A stretch of 64,000 nt of DNA, from positions 3,100,001-3,164,000 of the forward strand of contig JAKSGN010000005.1 in assembly GCA_024180945.1 (NCBI GenBank). The letters are read 5' to 3'. This DNA is from Macrophomina tecta. Lineage: Eukaryota; Ascomycota; Dothideomycetes; Botryosphaeriales; Botryosphaeriaceae. Below are positions 21,201 through 33,600 of this stretch, one piece after another (within the stretch, counting starts at the first letter, position 1; the number at the start of each line of letters is the position of its first letter). Below the pieces are notes generated by a model, which searched no databases, had not been told where the DNA came from, and saw nothing but the letters and a program-made list of their open reading frames with translations. The position numbers and the translations under genes were made by a program.

Positions 21201-24200
21201 CAGTTCACCCACGCCGAATACAGGAAGAGTTGCGGAGCCATCCCGTGACTGCACGATGAAGCTCGTGGTAGGGAACGGCTTGCCGATGACTGAAGACTTC
21301 ACATGTTCGCGCGCTGGGAATATCGTGACACAAAAGGCTGCCTCAGTAGGACCGTAAGAGTTAACCAGCTTTCCGGCCCAGCGGTCAACAAGCTCTTGTG
21401 GCATAGCCTCCCCAATGCAATACAGATACTGCAGCGTTGGAACAGCTTCTTGCGGCAGACTGAGAGCAACAGACGGCGTCAAGTCAGCCAGGGTAACCTG
21501 CAGAGAACTGATGACACCTGGGGTATCATCCAGCATAGCTGACTGCTCAGCTGCGCAGAGGGTGAAACCAAAGGTCCAAGCGAGGAAGCAGTCGTAGTAG
21601 CACATGTCGAAAGTAATCGCAGCAAATTGAAGAAGACGGGATTCCAGGTTCCATGGGATTATCGTCCTGGATGCTTCGACGGTTTGTACAGGGTTTCGGT
21701 GCTCAACACTGACTGCCTTCGGCGTGCCGGTAGAGCCTGATGTATAGAGCCTGTAGGCAAGGTGCTCGGGCTTCAAACCCTCGACGTTGGGGTTATTTGT
21801 CGGGAGGCTTCCAACAGTATCAATGGACAGGATATTGATTTTGCCACACCAGGTGATGTCGACCCGGGAATTGGAAATGACGACCTTAGCTCCCAGTTCC
21901 TGCAACATGAACTGCTTCCGGGGAGTCGGGAGGTTCCCATCAATGGGAGTGAAAGCTGCCCCAGCCTTGAGGACAGCAAGTACAGCGGCGTAGTACTGTG
22001 GTGATTTCGGAATACAGACCGGAACAGCATCATCGAAAGTCACACCGTGCTCTAAGAGGGCATGGGCAATCTGGTTGGATATCTGGTTCAGTTCGTGGAA
22101 AGACCAGCGACCACGACTGCCATCTGCGTGTTGGAAATCAAGCGCAATTGCGTGCGGGTTCAGCTCGGCATTCTGTTCGAAGGCGGAGTGCAGGAACGGT
22201 CCCGCACGAGGTGCGAGGGTAGTGAATTCAAGATTACTCGTGGAAAGCAAGCTGTCAGCCAGGGACACAACATCAGAGTATTGGGCGGAGGGGTATTGGG
22301 TGCAAGATTTCAAAGCAGACACATATGTTTCGAAGATGATGCGGATATCGGACTTTGCAACAAACGCTCTGCGAATACCAGGTTAGCTAGAGCAGAAATT
22401 GTCGCTTTGTAGGACCTACTCGTGGAAGTGCAAAACGAAGGCAAGTGTATCGTCGCTACGATTAGGGACAAGCTCGCAGACAAGGGGGAACTGAAGGTAG
22501 TTAGTGAAAGAGAGGTCCCAGTGTTTCTCACGAAGACTTACATCCATCTCTCCGAAATCCTCTTCTAATGTCCAGATCCTTTCATTAAGATTGTACGCAG
22601 ACTGCTGAAGAATGAAAAGGGTATCAAACAAGCGGGAGCCGTCGTTGCTGAACTTGGCCTGGATGCGCCGAAGAGGCGTCAATTGGTAAGGCAGGGTATC
22701 CGCATTGAACGTTGAAAGGTATTCAAGTAAGTCGCTGTTTTTGCTTGCAGTATTCAGATCTACTCTGACCGGCAGAGTATTGAAACACGGTGCAACGAGC
22801 CTATCGAGACCATCCAGTGGGAGGGTCCGTCCACTGACAACATTACCGAAGCAGAGGTCAGTCTCACCGGTGTAGAGTGACAAAATCTTTGCCCAAGCAG
22901 CTTGGCCCAAAGCCAAAAGGGAGCAAGACAGTTTGCGGCAATCAGCCTCCAAGCTGCTGAGCGAGAGCGGCAATTTCTCATTAAAGGTGAGTCTTCCGAC
23001 CTTACTCTTGCGAGCGGCAACGGATAGCCCTGTGAGGTCCGGGAATGAGGTGGGTTCCAGGCCCTTGAGGCGGTTAGACCAGAAATTGTCCGTTTCTTCC
23101 GAGCGGACCTGGATCATCTGCTCCAAAAATGGCTCGAAAGATGGAGCAGGTGGTAGGTTATCGCCTTCATACAGTCTCTCTACCTCTGTCATCAGTTGCC
23201 CCATCGCAGCTCCATCGTACAGCGCGTGATGACAGCAGAAGAGTAAAAAGCTTGAATCTCCGGAAACCAGTGAAGCAAAGCGAAGTGGTGGCCTACCAAC
23301 CTCGGCAATGGTTGGCGCAAGTGAATTGACGTACTCATCGATTTTCGCGTCCATGTCGGATTGACCCACTTCGATTGTGTCCCATTGAGTGTCGCTTATC
23401 TCGAGCACAACTTGAGCAAAGGCATACTGAGGGTCATCGGTAGCCACAAAGCAGGTCCGAAGGATTTCGTGCCTATGGCACATGGCACTCCAACAGTCGC
23501 GAAGGCGAGAGATGTCTCCATTTACTCTGAAGAGCATCTTGTTAAGATATGTCGCAGCATCTGAGGATCCTCCGCCTGAGATCATGGCTTCTTGCAAGGG
23601 ACTGCAGGGTAAGACCTTTGAGACTGCAATCTGCTTCTCGTTGAATTCTGCGAGGATCTGCTCCTTCGTAACAGCATCGAAGACGGCTGTAGGGTCGACT
23701 GTCGGACTGTATCCGTCGCAGGTAGAATCCTTTTGAGATACCTTCTTCCCCAAGCGTGATACACTTGCGTTCTGCAGAATTACAGAGACCGGGACCCTTG
23801 GTAAGCCAGCAGCTTTGAGGCTGTTGGACAGAGATATGGCGGAAATGGAGTCGAGTCCATAGGCGAAGAAAGAAGCCTGTCTCTTGATCTCGTCCACAGG
23901 CATTTTGACAACTTCTGATAGGATGGTGGCAATCTTGCGTTCGTTGTCAGACCACTCACCGGCCTCGTCGGCCTCTTCGTATTTCCGAGACACTGAATCG
24001 ATGAACTCTGAGGTCAACTGTTGGTACAGTGCGGTGAGCTTGCGCTTGTCTGTCTTGCCTTGGACTGTCATAGGTATGGATGTAACCGGTACCAAAGCGT
24101 TTGGTAGCATGTACACAGGGAGCTTGTTGGTCAAATGATCAAATACCTCAGTCACCGTCTTCTGCATAATCTCGTCAATCTGTATGGTCTTGCTGTCTGT

Positions 24201-27200
24201 GGAAGAAGATCCAGCAGGTACCCAGAAAGACACCAGTTGCTGAGCAGAGCGGTTTTGGACTCCCATAAGCAGAGTAACACAATCGGCAATGGCTAATGAA
24301 TCCAGGATGCAGCTGTTGATCTCACCAAGCTCAATGCGCTGACCACGTAGCTTGACCTGGTCGTCGGAGCGACCGGCGAAAAGAATCGAGCCATCCGGAC
24401 AGAGACGGCCCATATCTCCACTCCTGTAGATGCGGCCAAACCGGGGATGGTCAATGATTTTTTTCGAAGTGAGATCAGGCATATTCAGATAGCCGCGGAA
24501 CACCTGGTCACCGCCAAAGCAGAGTTCACCGACTCCTCCTCTTGGTATGAATACATCCTTTGCTTCATCCATAACAAAGGCAGAAGTATTTGTGAACGGT
24601 GCACCGATGTTGTTGATCAAGTCGTCTTCGGTAACGTCCGGACGAACGGTGCAAATGTTGGTTGTCTCAGACGGCCCGTAGCCCTGGTAGAGGCCTTTTC
24701 CAACCCATGTTCTCTTGACGTGCTCAGTGACTGCCTCGCCAGCGGTGACAAGAAACTGGACATTGGGAACGTTGACCGGATTAACAAGGGCTGCTACTGT
24801 GGGGGTAAAACTGAGGTGCGTGATGTCCATTTTGCGGATTGCAAGTTCCATATCTTGGAAAAGCTCATCCTTTGTTCCGGAGCATAGGCACATTCCGGCA
24901 TACCACGAGAAGAAAATCTCAAACACAGAAACGTCAAATGCCTGCGAGCAAGACTGAAGAAGCCTGGAACCCGTCGGACATGGATAGATCTTAGAAAGGA
25001 CCTTCAAGTTGCTCATAAGGTTATCCTGAGTGACCAGTACACCTTTGGGAGTGCCAGTACTTCCAGAGGTGAAGACTGCATATGCGACACGCGACCCGTC
25101 GTAGGGCACGCTGGGGTTCTTGTGGCTGAACTGCTGCAGGTTGACTTTGTCCACTTCGAAGACACTGCGATCACCCAGCGAGCGAAGATCAGCGCTGCAG
25201 TCGCTCCTGGTAAGGCACGTGCGCACCTGGGACTCCTCAAGGATGAATTTGATTCTGTCCAGAGGTGTCTCCGGGGTAATTGGTACATATCCGGTACCAG
25301 CCTTCAACGCCGCGAGGATCGAGACGTAGAGGTCGATTGACTTTTCCATGCAGATGCAGACAAGCTGGTCCGGCGATGTATTCTGAGAAATGAGGAGGTT
25401 CGCCAATTGATTTGCCCTTTCATTCAGCTCGCGATAGGACAGTGTCGTCGTGTGGATGCTGTCCTCTGATATTTGCGAGCTGAATGCGACTGCCGGAGCA
25501 TATGGAGTCTCCTCACTTCTGAGCTCAACGATATGCCCGGGACCAGCAACGATCTCCTCATGTTTGAAGTCAGCATTTTCGATGGAAAGCACTGAACTGT
25601 CCAGGTGCTCCAACGACGACGTCAGCTCTGCCTCGGCATTTTCCAAGAAGTGATTGACCAGCTGTTCGATTTGCGAGATCATGAACTCAACCTGCGACCT
25701 AGGCAATATAGCGGGATCGAAAGTTGCTCTCGACACGATACCAGTGGTCCGAGGCTCGAACTCAAGGGTAAGCTTGAATTCGAGTTGATCAGCACCGTCA
25801 ACTTGCTGGACTGAGTCATCAATCTGTCCGCTATGCAAGCTTTCTTGCCATACAAAAAGGACATCAAAAAGCGGGCTTCCGGGTGTTAAGCCACAAGCCT
25901 TCTTCAGTTCACGGAGCGGAAGCTCGCAATGGTTCAACATGGCACGATTTAGCTCGTGGATATGCAGAAGTAGATCTTTAAACGTACGGGAGTGTGACAC
26001 ATCCAGTCGAAGTGGAAGGGTGGCAATACAGGGTCCGATGATTTCCTCAACGCGAGATACTGGAATTGTTCGCCCAGACGTTACCGTTCCGAAGGTGACG
26101 TCGCTGTTGTTGATGTAGAAGTTCATCAAAAATGCAACAGCAGCCTGGAAGAACACTTGAGGGTTAATCCTGAGTGACGCCGCACGCTGCCTGAGGCTGT
26201 CGAGGGACGTAGAAATATTTCTGCCTGTGGTGGCAAGACTATCCGCGGAGACTCTCCTTCCGTTGAAGTTCGGAAGCGGACTATAAGCGTAGTTCTCCAG
26301 CTGCTTTCTCCAGTAATTAAGAGATGACCCGGAATCAGCTTCGCTCAAGGCATGGTAGTGTAGAACTACATCACGGAATTGTGGTCGCTCTGGAATATGG
26401 CGGCCAGCAACGAGGCATTTGAGATCTGACACTATCAGGTCTGCAGACCACCCGTCGTATAAAGCGTGATGGACTTGGCAGAGTATCCTGGCATTCGTGG
26501 TGGTGGTGCGAATCTGGAACTTGAGCGGCCGGAGTAATGATTGGGGCGAGTGAATCCCGTAGGACTTCTGGAACTCATCAACCTCCAGTATTTGGTCGTC
26601 TGAGAGTTTCGACCACACGATTTGGGCATACGAGTGGGATGCCCCTGTCATGCAAAATCCAGTCCGCAATATCTCATTTCTGCTGCTGAGCTCTTTTAAC
26701 CATCCTCTTATGTCGGCAGAACTGCAAGGTCGTTTTATTTCCAGCTCAATCCAATTACAGTAGGCTTTCGGGTTGATAGCAGTCTCGGCAAGCATAGCGG
26801 TCTGTAAGGGTGTACAACCGACAACGTCTTCAATCTCTGACGCCATAACGGACAAATCTTGCGAGCTCATTGCAGCTTGCTTGAGATCCTTGAAGATATC
26901 GGCTGATGATTTCGAAAGATGGTCCAAGGTATTGCGACTTTTCAGCAACACGCTCAAAGAAGCAGCGTCATCCGCAGAGAGGACATCAATCGCGCCTAGA
27001 GAGTACCCAGACGACCGTAAAGACGAGGCCGCCCTAATGGCCTTCAAGGAGTCTAGACCCAGAGTAGCGAGATTGCTTGTAGGGTAGACATCCTCTTGGA
27101 GGACGTTAGTGAGGACTTTGCAAATAAAAGATTCCGTTTCATTGGCGTGTTCCTGTCGTACAGGAAGGTGAGATCCCTGCCTTTGCTTGTAACTGGCCTC

Positions 27201-29262
27201 GAGTCCTTTGCGGTCAACCTTTCCAGAAGGCAGCCGGGGAAGGTCTTCCAAGATCACGATATCTCCCGGTACCATGAAGGCCGGTAGCCAGCGCCTGGAT
27301 TCGGTCATGAGCTGTTTGGCGGTGACTTCGTCCTTTTGAACTAGACAGAAGGCGACAAGGACCCCAGATATGACACTGGCGGTGGCATTGCGGCACCCGT
27401 CGATGTTCGCCAGGGCCTGCTCCACTTCGCCAAGCTCAATCCGCTGGCCCCTCAGCTTCACCTGCCCCGAAGAGATCCGGCCCAGGCATTCCAGAGTCCC
27501 GTTCGGCAACAGTCGCGCCTTATCTCCTGTTCTGTACAAGCGCCCGTACTTCGGATGGTGAACGAACGCGGCAGCGGTCTGCTCGGGCCGGTTGAGGTAG
27601 CCGACAGCAAGCTGATGCCCGCCGACGGCAAGTTCTCCAATCTGGCCAATGGGAAGAATTTCCAATGGGCCGGATGTGGACTGGTCTTCAGGCGGGGGAG
27701 CGACGACAAAGGCTGAAACGGTGTCTAGTGGGATCCCGATGTTGCCCACCTTTGATTCGGCGCTAAACCGTGGTTGCAGAGTGCAATGTATGGCGGCCTC
27801 CGTGGGCCCGTACATGCCCCACAAGATGCTTGGCTTATTTTCGCTGCCACCGAATTCGTGTACCACCTGGGCCGTGAGCATTTCGCCGATGGTAAGGAGC
27901 AGCTTCAGCTTCGGGACAGCATCGCGCGTCTGCAGCAACGTCCCTGCGACTGTGGGTGTGAGTTCGGCAGCGTCCACCTCAAGTTTCCTCATCATGGCAG
28001 ACAGGTCATTGAGCAGATCTGTTCGGTCACAGCTGACAAGGGTGCATCCCCTGAAGAGAGGGAAAAATATTTCGAACACCGACACATCGAAGGTAGGCGC
28101 CGCGAACTGTAGAAAGCGGGAAAATGAAGGAATGTGCCGATCGTGGGCCAGGAGACTCTGAGTGGCGGCAAAATGTGAAACGCCGACACCTTTGGGGGTG
28201 CCTGTGGAGCCGGAGGTGTACATAACGTAGGCAAGGTCCTCGGGGCTTGGGCTCGGCAAATCCACAGCAGCCTCCGAATCGGAATCGCAAAAAAGGTCGT
28301 TTAACAGCAAAACATGAACATTCTCGTTCGTGGGTATCTTATGGCGAAGTGAAGCAACAGTAATGACGAGTTTTGCGGACACGTCCTGCAGGATGAACTT
28401 GACGCGTTCTTCAGGAGCATCCAGGTTCAGAGGACAGAACGCTCCTCCGGCCTTTAGTATGGCAAGTTGGGCTATGTAGAGCTCAGGACACTGCGGAACC
28501 AGGAGTGGTACCACAGGATGCTGCCTCGTCGGAGTCAAGTGGGTAATGATTTTGCCCGCTAGCGACGTTGTGACTTGATCAAGGGCAGAGTAGGACAATT
28601 CTCTTCGGGACCCGTCATGATCAAGATAGTCAATGGCTGGTTCCGAGGAGCGGTCCGCCCAGGGTAGAAGATGGTGCAGCAACCGCGGGCCTTCCAGCGC
28701 CTCCGGATGCGGGTTAAGGACGGACAGCGGCATGCTCACTTCGGGCTCAGGAGAGGCCGGGGGTGCAGCCGATGCCGAGGCCTGGGCGATGCAGCGTCTC
28801 AGCTGCGCTGCCAGATGGCGGAGATGGTGGGCGGGCAGATGGGCCGAGGGGATGAGGCGTCCCTCGGCAGCTTCCCGATCGTATTGAAAGGTCAGGGCCT
28901 GCGGGTGGGTCGAAGGAGCCTGACAGGGCGTTAGAAGGAGAGTTTGCGGAGACGGGGCAGGCTGGGGAACACACGGAGTTGATGCAGACTCGAGTGACGT
29001 TGGCGAGCTCAGCGGCGGATGGCGGTGGCGCGATCCTGGAGATGCTGCGCGTGGTGGCGCTAACCTCAACGGCAGCGTCGTCGTCGACCAGAAAGCGCAC
29101 GGCGTCAAGGCCGGTGTATGCCTCCAGCAGAGCAGCCCATGCGCACAAGACGAGCTCGTCCGGCAGCCGGGGCAGGCGGGCGAGCGTCTCGGCGGCGGCA
29201 GGGCTGTCTGCAGCGCGCCGCGACTGCGTCGGGTGCAGATTGGGGAAGAGGGTCAGGTCCAT
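12240..29262 (-). CDS. sidC: ferrichrome-type siderophore NRPS (SidC/NPS2-like)
   Basis: Five exons: 29262-28975, 28919-22542, 22490-22420, 22368-12438 and 12380-12240. The introns of 55, 51, 51 and 57 bp all keep phase, giving 5,602 residues. Domain order, with the residue of a key motif: A1 (YTSGSTGTPKG ~331), T1 (GLDSLKA ~717), C1 (HHALYDGW ~913), A2 (~1378), T2 (~1782), C2 (~1992), A3 (~2451), T3 (~2842), C3 (~3052), A4 (~3515), T4 (~3924), C4 (~4138), T5 (~4482), C5 (~4692), T6 (~5043), C6 (~5282). The terminal T-C-T-C without A domains is the hallmark of synthetases that reuse one hydroxyornithine domain to make cyclic hexapeptides such as ferricrocin. There is no thioesterase; the last C domain is expected to release and cyclise the product. 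C3 has a degenerate active site (LHSLYDA). The start at 29262 lies in a CCCATGG context. SidA, the ABC transporter and shared iron boxes support the role. Ferricrocin versus another ferrichrome is not decided. Confidence 0.93.
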
Positions 29263-29961
29263 GGGGAGCGCAGTCACGGTACGTATTAGGAAATTAGAGA
29301 CAGACAGAGGAGAGCAACGCGCGCGCAAGTGGTACAAGTATAGAGAAGGGGGCCGGCGGGATATACGGGTCCGCGAATCACGCCGTGTGAAATTCAGCGG
29401 CTCATAATTTGCGGCCACAGGCGATGTACTACCGGTATAGTGGCCAGGCTGATGGCCGCGTCCATGGCGCCCAGGCGTGAGGAGATGGCGCGTGGAGTCG
29501 CTGTCGATGACGATGTTCATGGCGGCCCATGCCCGCCCGAGGCAGGGCCATGCCAGCCGGGGGCCACGCCCGCTAGCGCCCCGGCCAGGCAGACAGAGGC
29601 ACACGCGCGTGCTCCGCCTGCCAGCCAGCAGCACCACCTCCACCACCACCACTGCCGCCGCCATCTATCAACCGCCCGTCTCCTCGTCCAGCCAACCACT
29701 CCACCGCGCTCTGCAGTCTCCGTTCGCCGCCGTGCTTTTTTTTTGGGGGGGGGGATGCCGCTCCTGCCACGGCCACGCGGTGACAGGTCGACGCGCCCGG
29801 GAGCCTGGGTGCCTGCGCTCTCACCCACTCGCCAGCCCTGGCCCGTGATCGGAGCACCAGGCCGGCCGGCCCTGGCCCGTCCGGGGGCGGCGGGGGCATG
29901 CAAGTCGCGGGCAGCCAGAGCAGGTGTGGAAATCGTGTGTCACTGGAAATCTCATCTGATC

Positions 29962-29970
29962 ATCAGATAA
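29962..29970 (+). promoter_or_regulatory. SreA-type iron box ATCAGATAA
   Basis: This exactly matches ATCWGATAA, the extended GATA site of fungal SreA-type repressors that shut down siderophore genes when iron is plentiful. Just upstream (29953-29960) is CATCTGAT, a partial inverted copy, so the site forms a near-palindrome. It lies 700 bp upstream of the NRPS start and 668 bp upstream of the ABC start. Confidence 0.7.
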
Positions 29971-30088
29971 TCCGACGAAGGGCTGAGGTTGCATGCAAAT
30001 TTCTTCCAGGGCGCTCGGCCCCGCGGGAAAAGGCCCCCAAGAGGCTTAACAGCAGCCGCTTTCGCCCTAGGCCGTGTCCAGCAGGCGG

Positions 30089-30097
30089 ATCAGATAA
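30089..30097 (+). promoter_or_regulatory. SreA-type iron box ATCAGATAA
   Basis: This is the second exact copy in the NRPS/ABC divergent region, 127 bp from the first and 541 bp upstream of the ABC start codon. Binding is inferred from the consensus. Confidence 0.7.
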
Positions 30098-30637
30098 GCC
30101 CCACACTGCAGGGTTCCACCTAATGGCGTCGGGCCTTACGTGGGTGGTCCTCCACCTGCATCGATGCGCACCGCGTCCGTGCCGCCGTTTCTTCTTCCTG
30201 CAGCCGCCGACGCCTGCCCAGTAGCGCCCGATCTGAGCCCTGGCTTTCGGCCACCGTCGGCGAGCCGCAGAATTTTGTCATGCTCCCAAGGCCTTCCTCC
30301 GCGCCGGTTAAGGCGCCGCCACCGGCACCGGCCTGTCTGCTCGTCCGTGTCCTGCCTTTCATCGCCTCCAATGTCGGTGCTCTGACCACTGCCCGCATTT
30401 TTCGGTCTGGGCCTCTGCTTGTCAATCTTTTTGCTCCTCCTTGTCAGAGCTTTAGCCCTCCCCAGTTTCCCCATCGGGACTGACCTGGAGCTGGAGTGTG
30501 CTGGCCTGGCCAAGCTTCTCGTCCGCCGCCCCGGAGGATATGGCTCTCTGATCCGTCCAACACCAGGCTCCCCTTATACGTAAGAGCCCGGTTGACGACA
30601 CGTCTGACGCCGCCCATCTCCACCATCCAATTGTACC

Positions 30638-33600
30638 ATGGAGGCCACCGCAGTGCCGACAGAGCCTACGGCTCTTCAACCTGTCCGCACCCGTAACGAT
30701 GCCAACTCCACGCCTGGAGAAGGCCAACCTCAGAACCAAACCCATGCTCCAGAAGTCGGTGCTGGCGAATCTCAATGGCGCCGCGATATGGACATGGCCT
30801 CCATGAGCACTGCCCAGCCACGAGCATGGCACGCCGAAATTGGCGTCGTGCCGAGGTCTTTCTTCAAGCGCATCGCTGGCCTCAACCCTTTCAGAACGTC
30901 TTACTTTTCGCTTTATCGTCCACTGAAGAGCTTCCAAGACCGCTGCATCCTCGTCGCCGCTGTCATCCTGAGCATTGCCGCCGGAGTACCAATGCCCCTC
31001 ATTGGTGTCATTTTCGGCCACATCATCAACGAATTTCCGCCTTCAGAACACGAGCTCGCAGTCCGCATCGGACAACTGCTGGGAGTCGCTGTGGCATACT
31101 TTGTGATCACCTGGGGATGGGCATGTTGCTGGGGAATCATTGGAGAGAGGACTTCCCGTGGACTGCGGGAAGCCCTCCTTGAACGGGCCCTCGGCATGGA
31201 AATGGCATACTTCGATGTTGAAGCACCGGACATGACCAGCATCCTGACCGAGAAGACCCAAACCGTACAGCTCGGTACTTCAGAGAAGGTCGGCCTTTTC
31301 ATACAGTCCATTTCCTATTTTGTCGCCGCCTTCACGACAGGATTCATCCTGGATGCTCAATTGACTGGCGTACTCTTGGCCGCTGTCATTCCAACAATGT
31401 TCCTCATTATCTTCTTCGGCTCCAAGGCTGTGGCCAAATTCCAGAAAAGCTCGGCCGACATCGCGGAGAAGGCATCTGCTATCGCTTCCAGTGCACTCAA
31501 AGCTGTGCAGGTTGTCCAGGCATTTGGAATTGCAGACGAGTTATGCAACGAGTACCTCGAACTCCTGAGAGCCTCGGTCCGAGCTGGTATCAAAAAGTCG
31601 GTTGCAGGAGCAGTCATGCTCGGCACTATTTACTTCACCGCGTATTCTGCCAATGCCCTTGCTTTCTGGTATGGCACTCGTCTTCAGGAAGAAAGGGGTG
31701 CTGAGGGCGGTGCCGGTACGATTTATGCCGTAGTCCTGCTCATTCTTGATGCATCCTTTGTCGTGGGCCAATTCGGACCTTTCCTCCAGACCTTCGCCAT
31801 GGCAGCAGGTGCCGGTGAATCCATCTTCGAAGTCCTGGACCATGCCGACCCCCATATCGATGTCTATGCGGAAGACGGTGAGGTGCCGGATCAGTCCGCT
31901 TTCACGGAGGGTATTCGCTTCGAGAATGTCACCTTTGTCTACCCTGCCCGCCCTACCGCCAGGGTCTTGAATGGCGTGAACCTCGACTTCCAACCCGGCG
32001 CGGTCAACGGAATTGTTGGTGCCTCAGGCTCTGGCAAATCAACTGTGGCCGGTCTTCTGCTGCGGTTTTATGATCCGTCCTCCGGAAAAGTCACTATTGG
32101 CTCGAAAGACATCAAACAGTTCAACGTTCATGGGCTCCGTTCCCGTATTGCGATGGTAAACCAAGAGCCCGTGCTCTTTTCCGGTACGATCTTTGAGAAC
32201 ATCAAATACGGGCTTGGTGAGGAGCATGGACTCTCTGACGAAGAAGTTCTCCGTCGCTGCGAAGAAGCTGCGCGCGAAGCAGCCTGCGACTTCTTCGATA
32301 TCCTTCCAGAGGGCATCCACACCCTTGTTGGCAGTTCTGGTCATACTTCGCTCTCTGGTGGACAAAAGCAACGTATTTGCCTCGCACGAGCCCTAGTGGG
32401 CAACCCCTCTCTGCTCATCCTCGATGAGTACACAAGTGCTATGGACGCGACTAGCGAAGCTTTGGTTCTCAAGGCGCTCGAAAAAGCCACATCTGTATCA
32501 GGACGTACCACCATCATTGTTGCGCATCGCTTGGCGACGATCAAAAACGCTGCCAAAATTATGGTTATGGACCAGGGAAATCTCATCGAAGAGGGTACTC
32601 ATGAGAGTCTGATTGAGAAGAATGGGGCCTACAGCCGTCTCGTTGAAGCTCAAAAATTTGATAAGAGCCCGCTCGATTCAAAGACCTCATCGATCACAGC
32701 AACTCCTAGCATCGCTCCTGAAACGACAGACATGGACAAGGACATTGAGTCTCCTACCGTGCAGCAAGTTCAACACGCCGAGGAAGAAGAATCTTCCACC
32801 CCATTTGGCATCGGCCAGCTGTTGCGGAGGGCCTTCCGGCTTAGCAAGCCTGAATCTTTCTACATTGTGCTTGGTCTCTTCGCCTCCATGGTCAGTGGTG
32901 CCATCATCGTCGGCGAGGCTATCGTATTCGGTAATCTTGTAACGATTCTGAACATGGAATTTGACAATCCCAATTTTGAGGACCGCATTAATTATTTTTG
33001 CTTGATGTTTTTCATCCTCTCGCTCATCGCACTCTGTGCGTACACGACCAGCGGATCATGTTTCGGCCTGGTGGGTCAGTGGTTGCTCTGCCGAATCCAG
33101 GATACTTCACTGCGGAACATTCTCAGACAAGATGTGTCTTGGTTCTCGAAGCCGGGACGCTCGCCGCACTCTCTCATGTCGAGCCTGAGCATGGACGCCG
33201 GCAGCATCAGCGGCCTCTCAGGTGTCATCATCGGCACAATCTTCTCGGTTACCACGTCGATTTGTGGCGGCATGATTCTTGCTCATGTTGTAGCCTGGAA
33301 AATCGCAGTTGTACTTCTCGCCGCTGTGCCGGTCATGCTTGTCGCCGGATTCTTCAGGTTGCGCGTCCTATCCATCGCCGATGAGCGTCATCGATCTGCC
33401 TACAACGATGCTGCAGCCCTGGCATCCGAAGCTTGTTCCGCAATTCGGACTGTCTCAGCCCTCGGGCGTGAGCGTGGAGTGCTCAAGCAATATAAACATG
33501 CCATTGAGGGCCCATACAGAGAGAGCTTGAAATTCACTCTGACTGGAAATATCCTTCTTGCATTCTCCCTCTCCATCACATACTTTGTCTATGCTCTGGC

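Larger units (their letters stand above)
29263..30637. promoter_or_regulatory. divergent NRPS/ABC transporter control region
   Basis: This 1.4-kb region separates two start codons facing away from each other. It has two exact ATCAGATAA iron boxes (listed separately), a T9G10 run at 29736-29754 and a CCAAT box at 30368-30372. Reading frames inside it are Pro/Arg-rich artefacts of high GC content. Confidence 0.6.

Noticed and set aside
12429..29108. Two separate NRPS genes (2,230 and 3,297 codons)
   Set aside because: The apparent break at 22.3-22.5 kb is explained by two 51-bp introns with good GTAAGT/GTAGGT donors, CTAAC branch sites and CAG acceptors. Splicing joins both parts in phase inside one C domain/linker.
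28747..29664. 305-codon open frame overlapping the NRPS start
   Set aside because: Only its middle part (29262-28975) is real, as exon 1 of the NRPS. The rest is upstream GC-rich sequence and a wrong-frame run through the first intron.
29691..30513. Several Pro/Arg-rich open frames in the NRPS/ABC divergent region
   Set aside because: They occur in all frames of GC-rich promoter DNA, overlap one another and have no conserved features.
30627..30631. CCAAT box next to the ABC start codon
   Set aside because: It lies only 6 bp before the ATG, too close to act as a promoter element.
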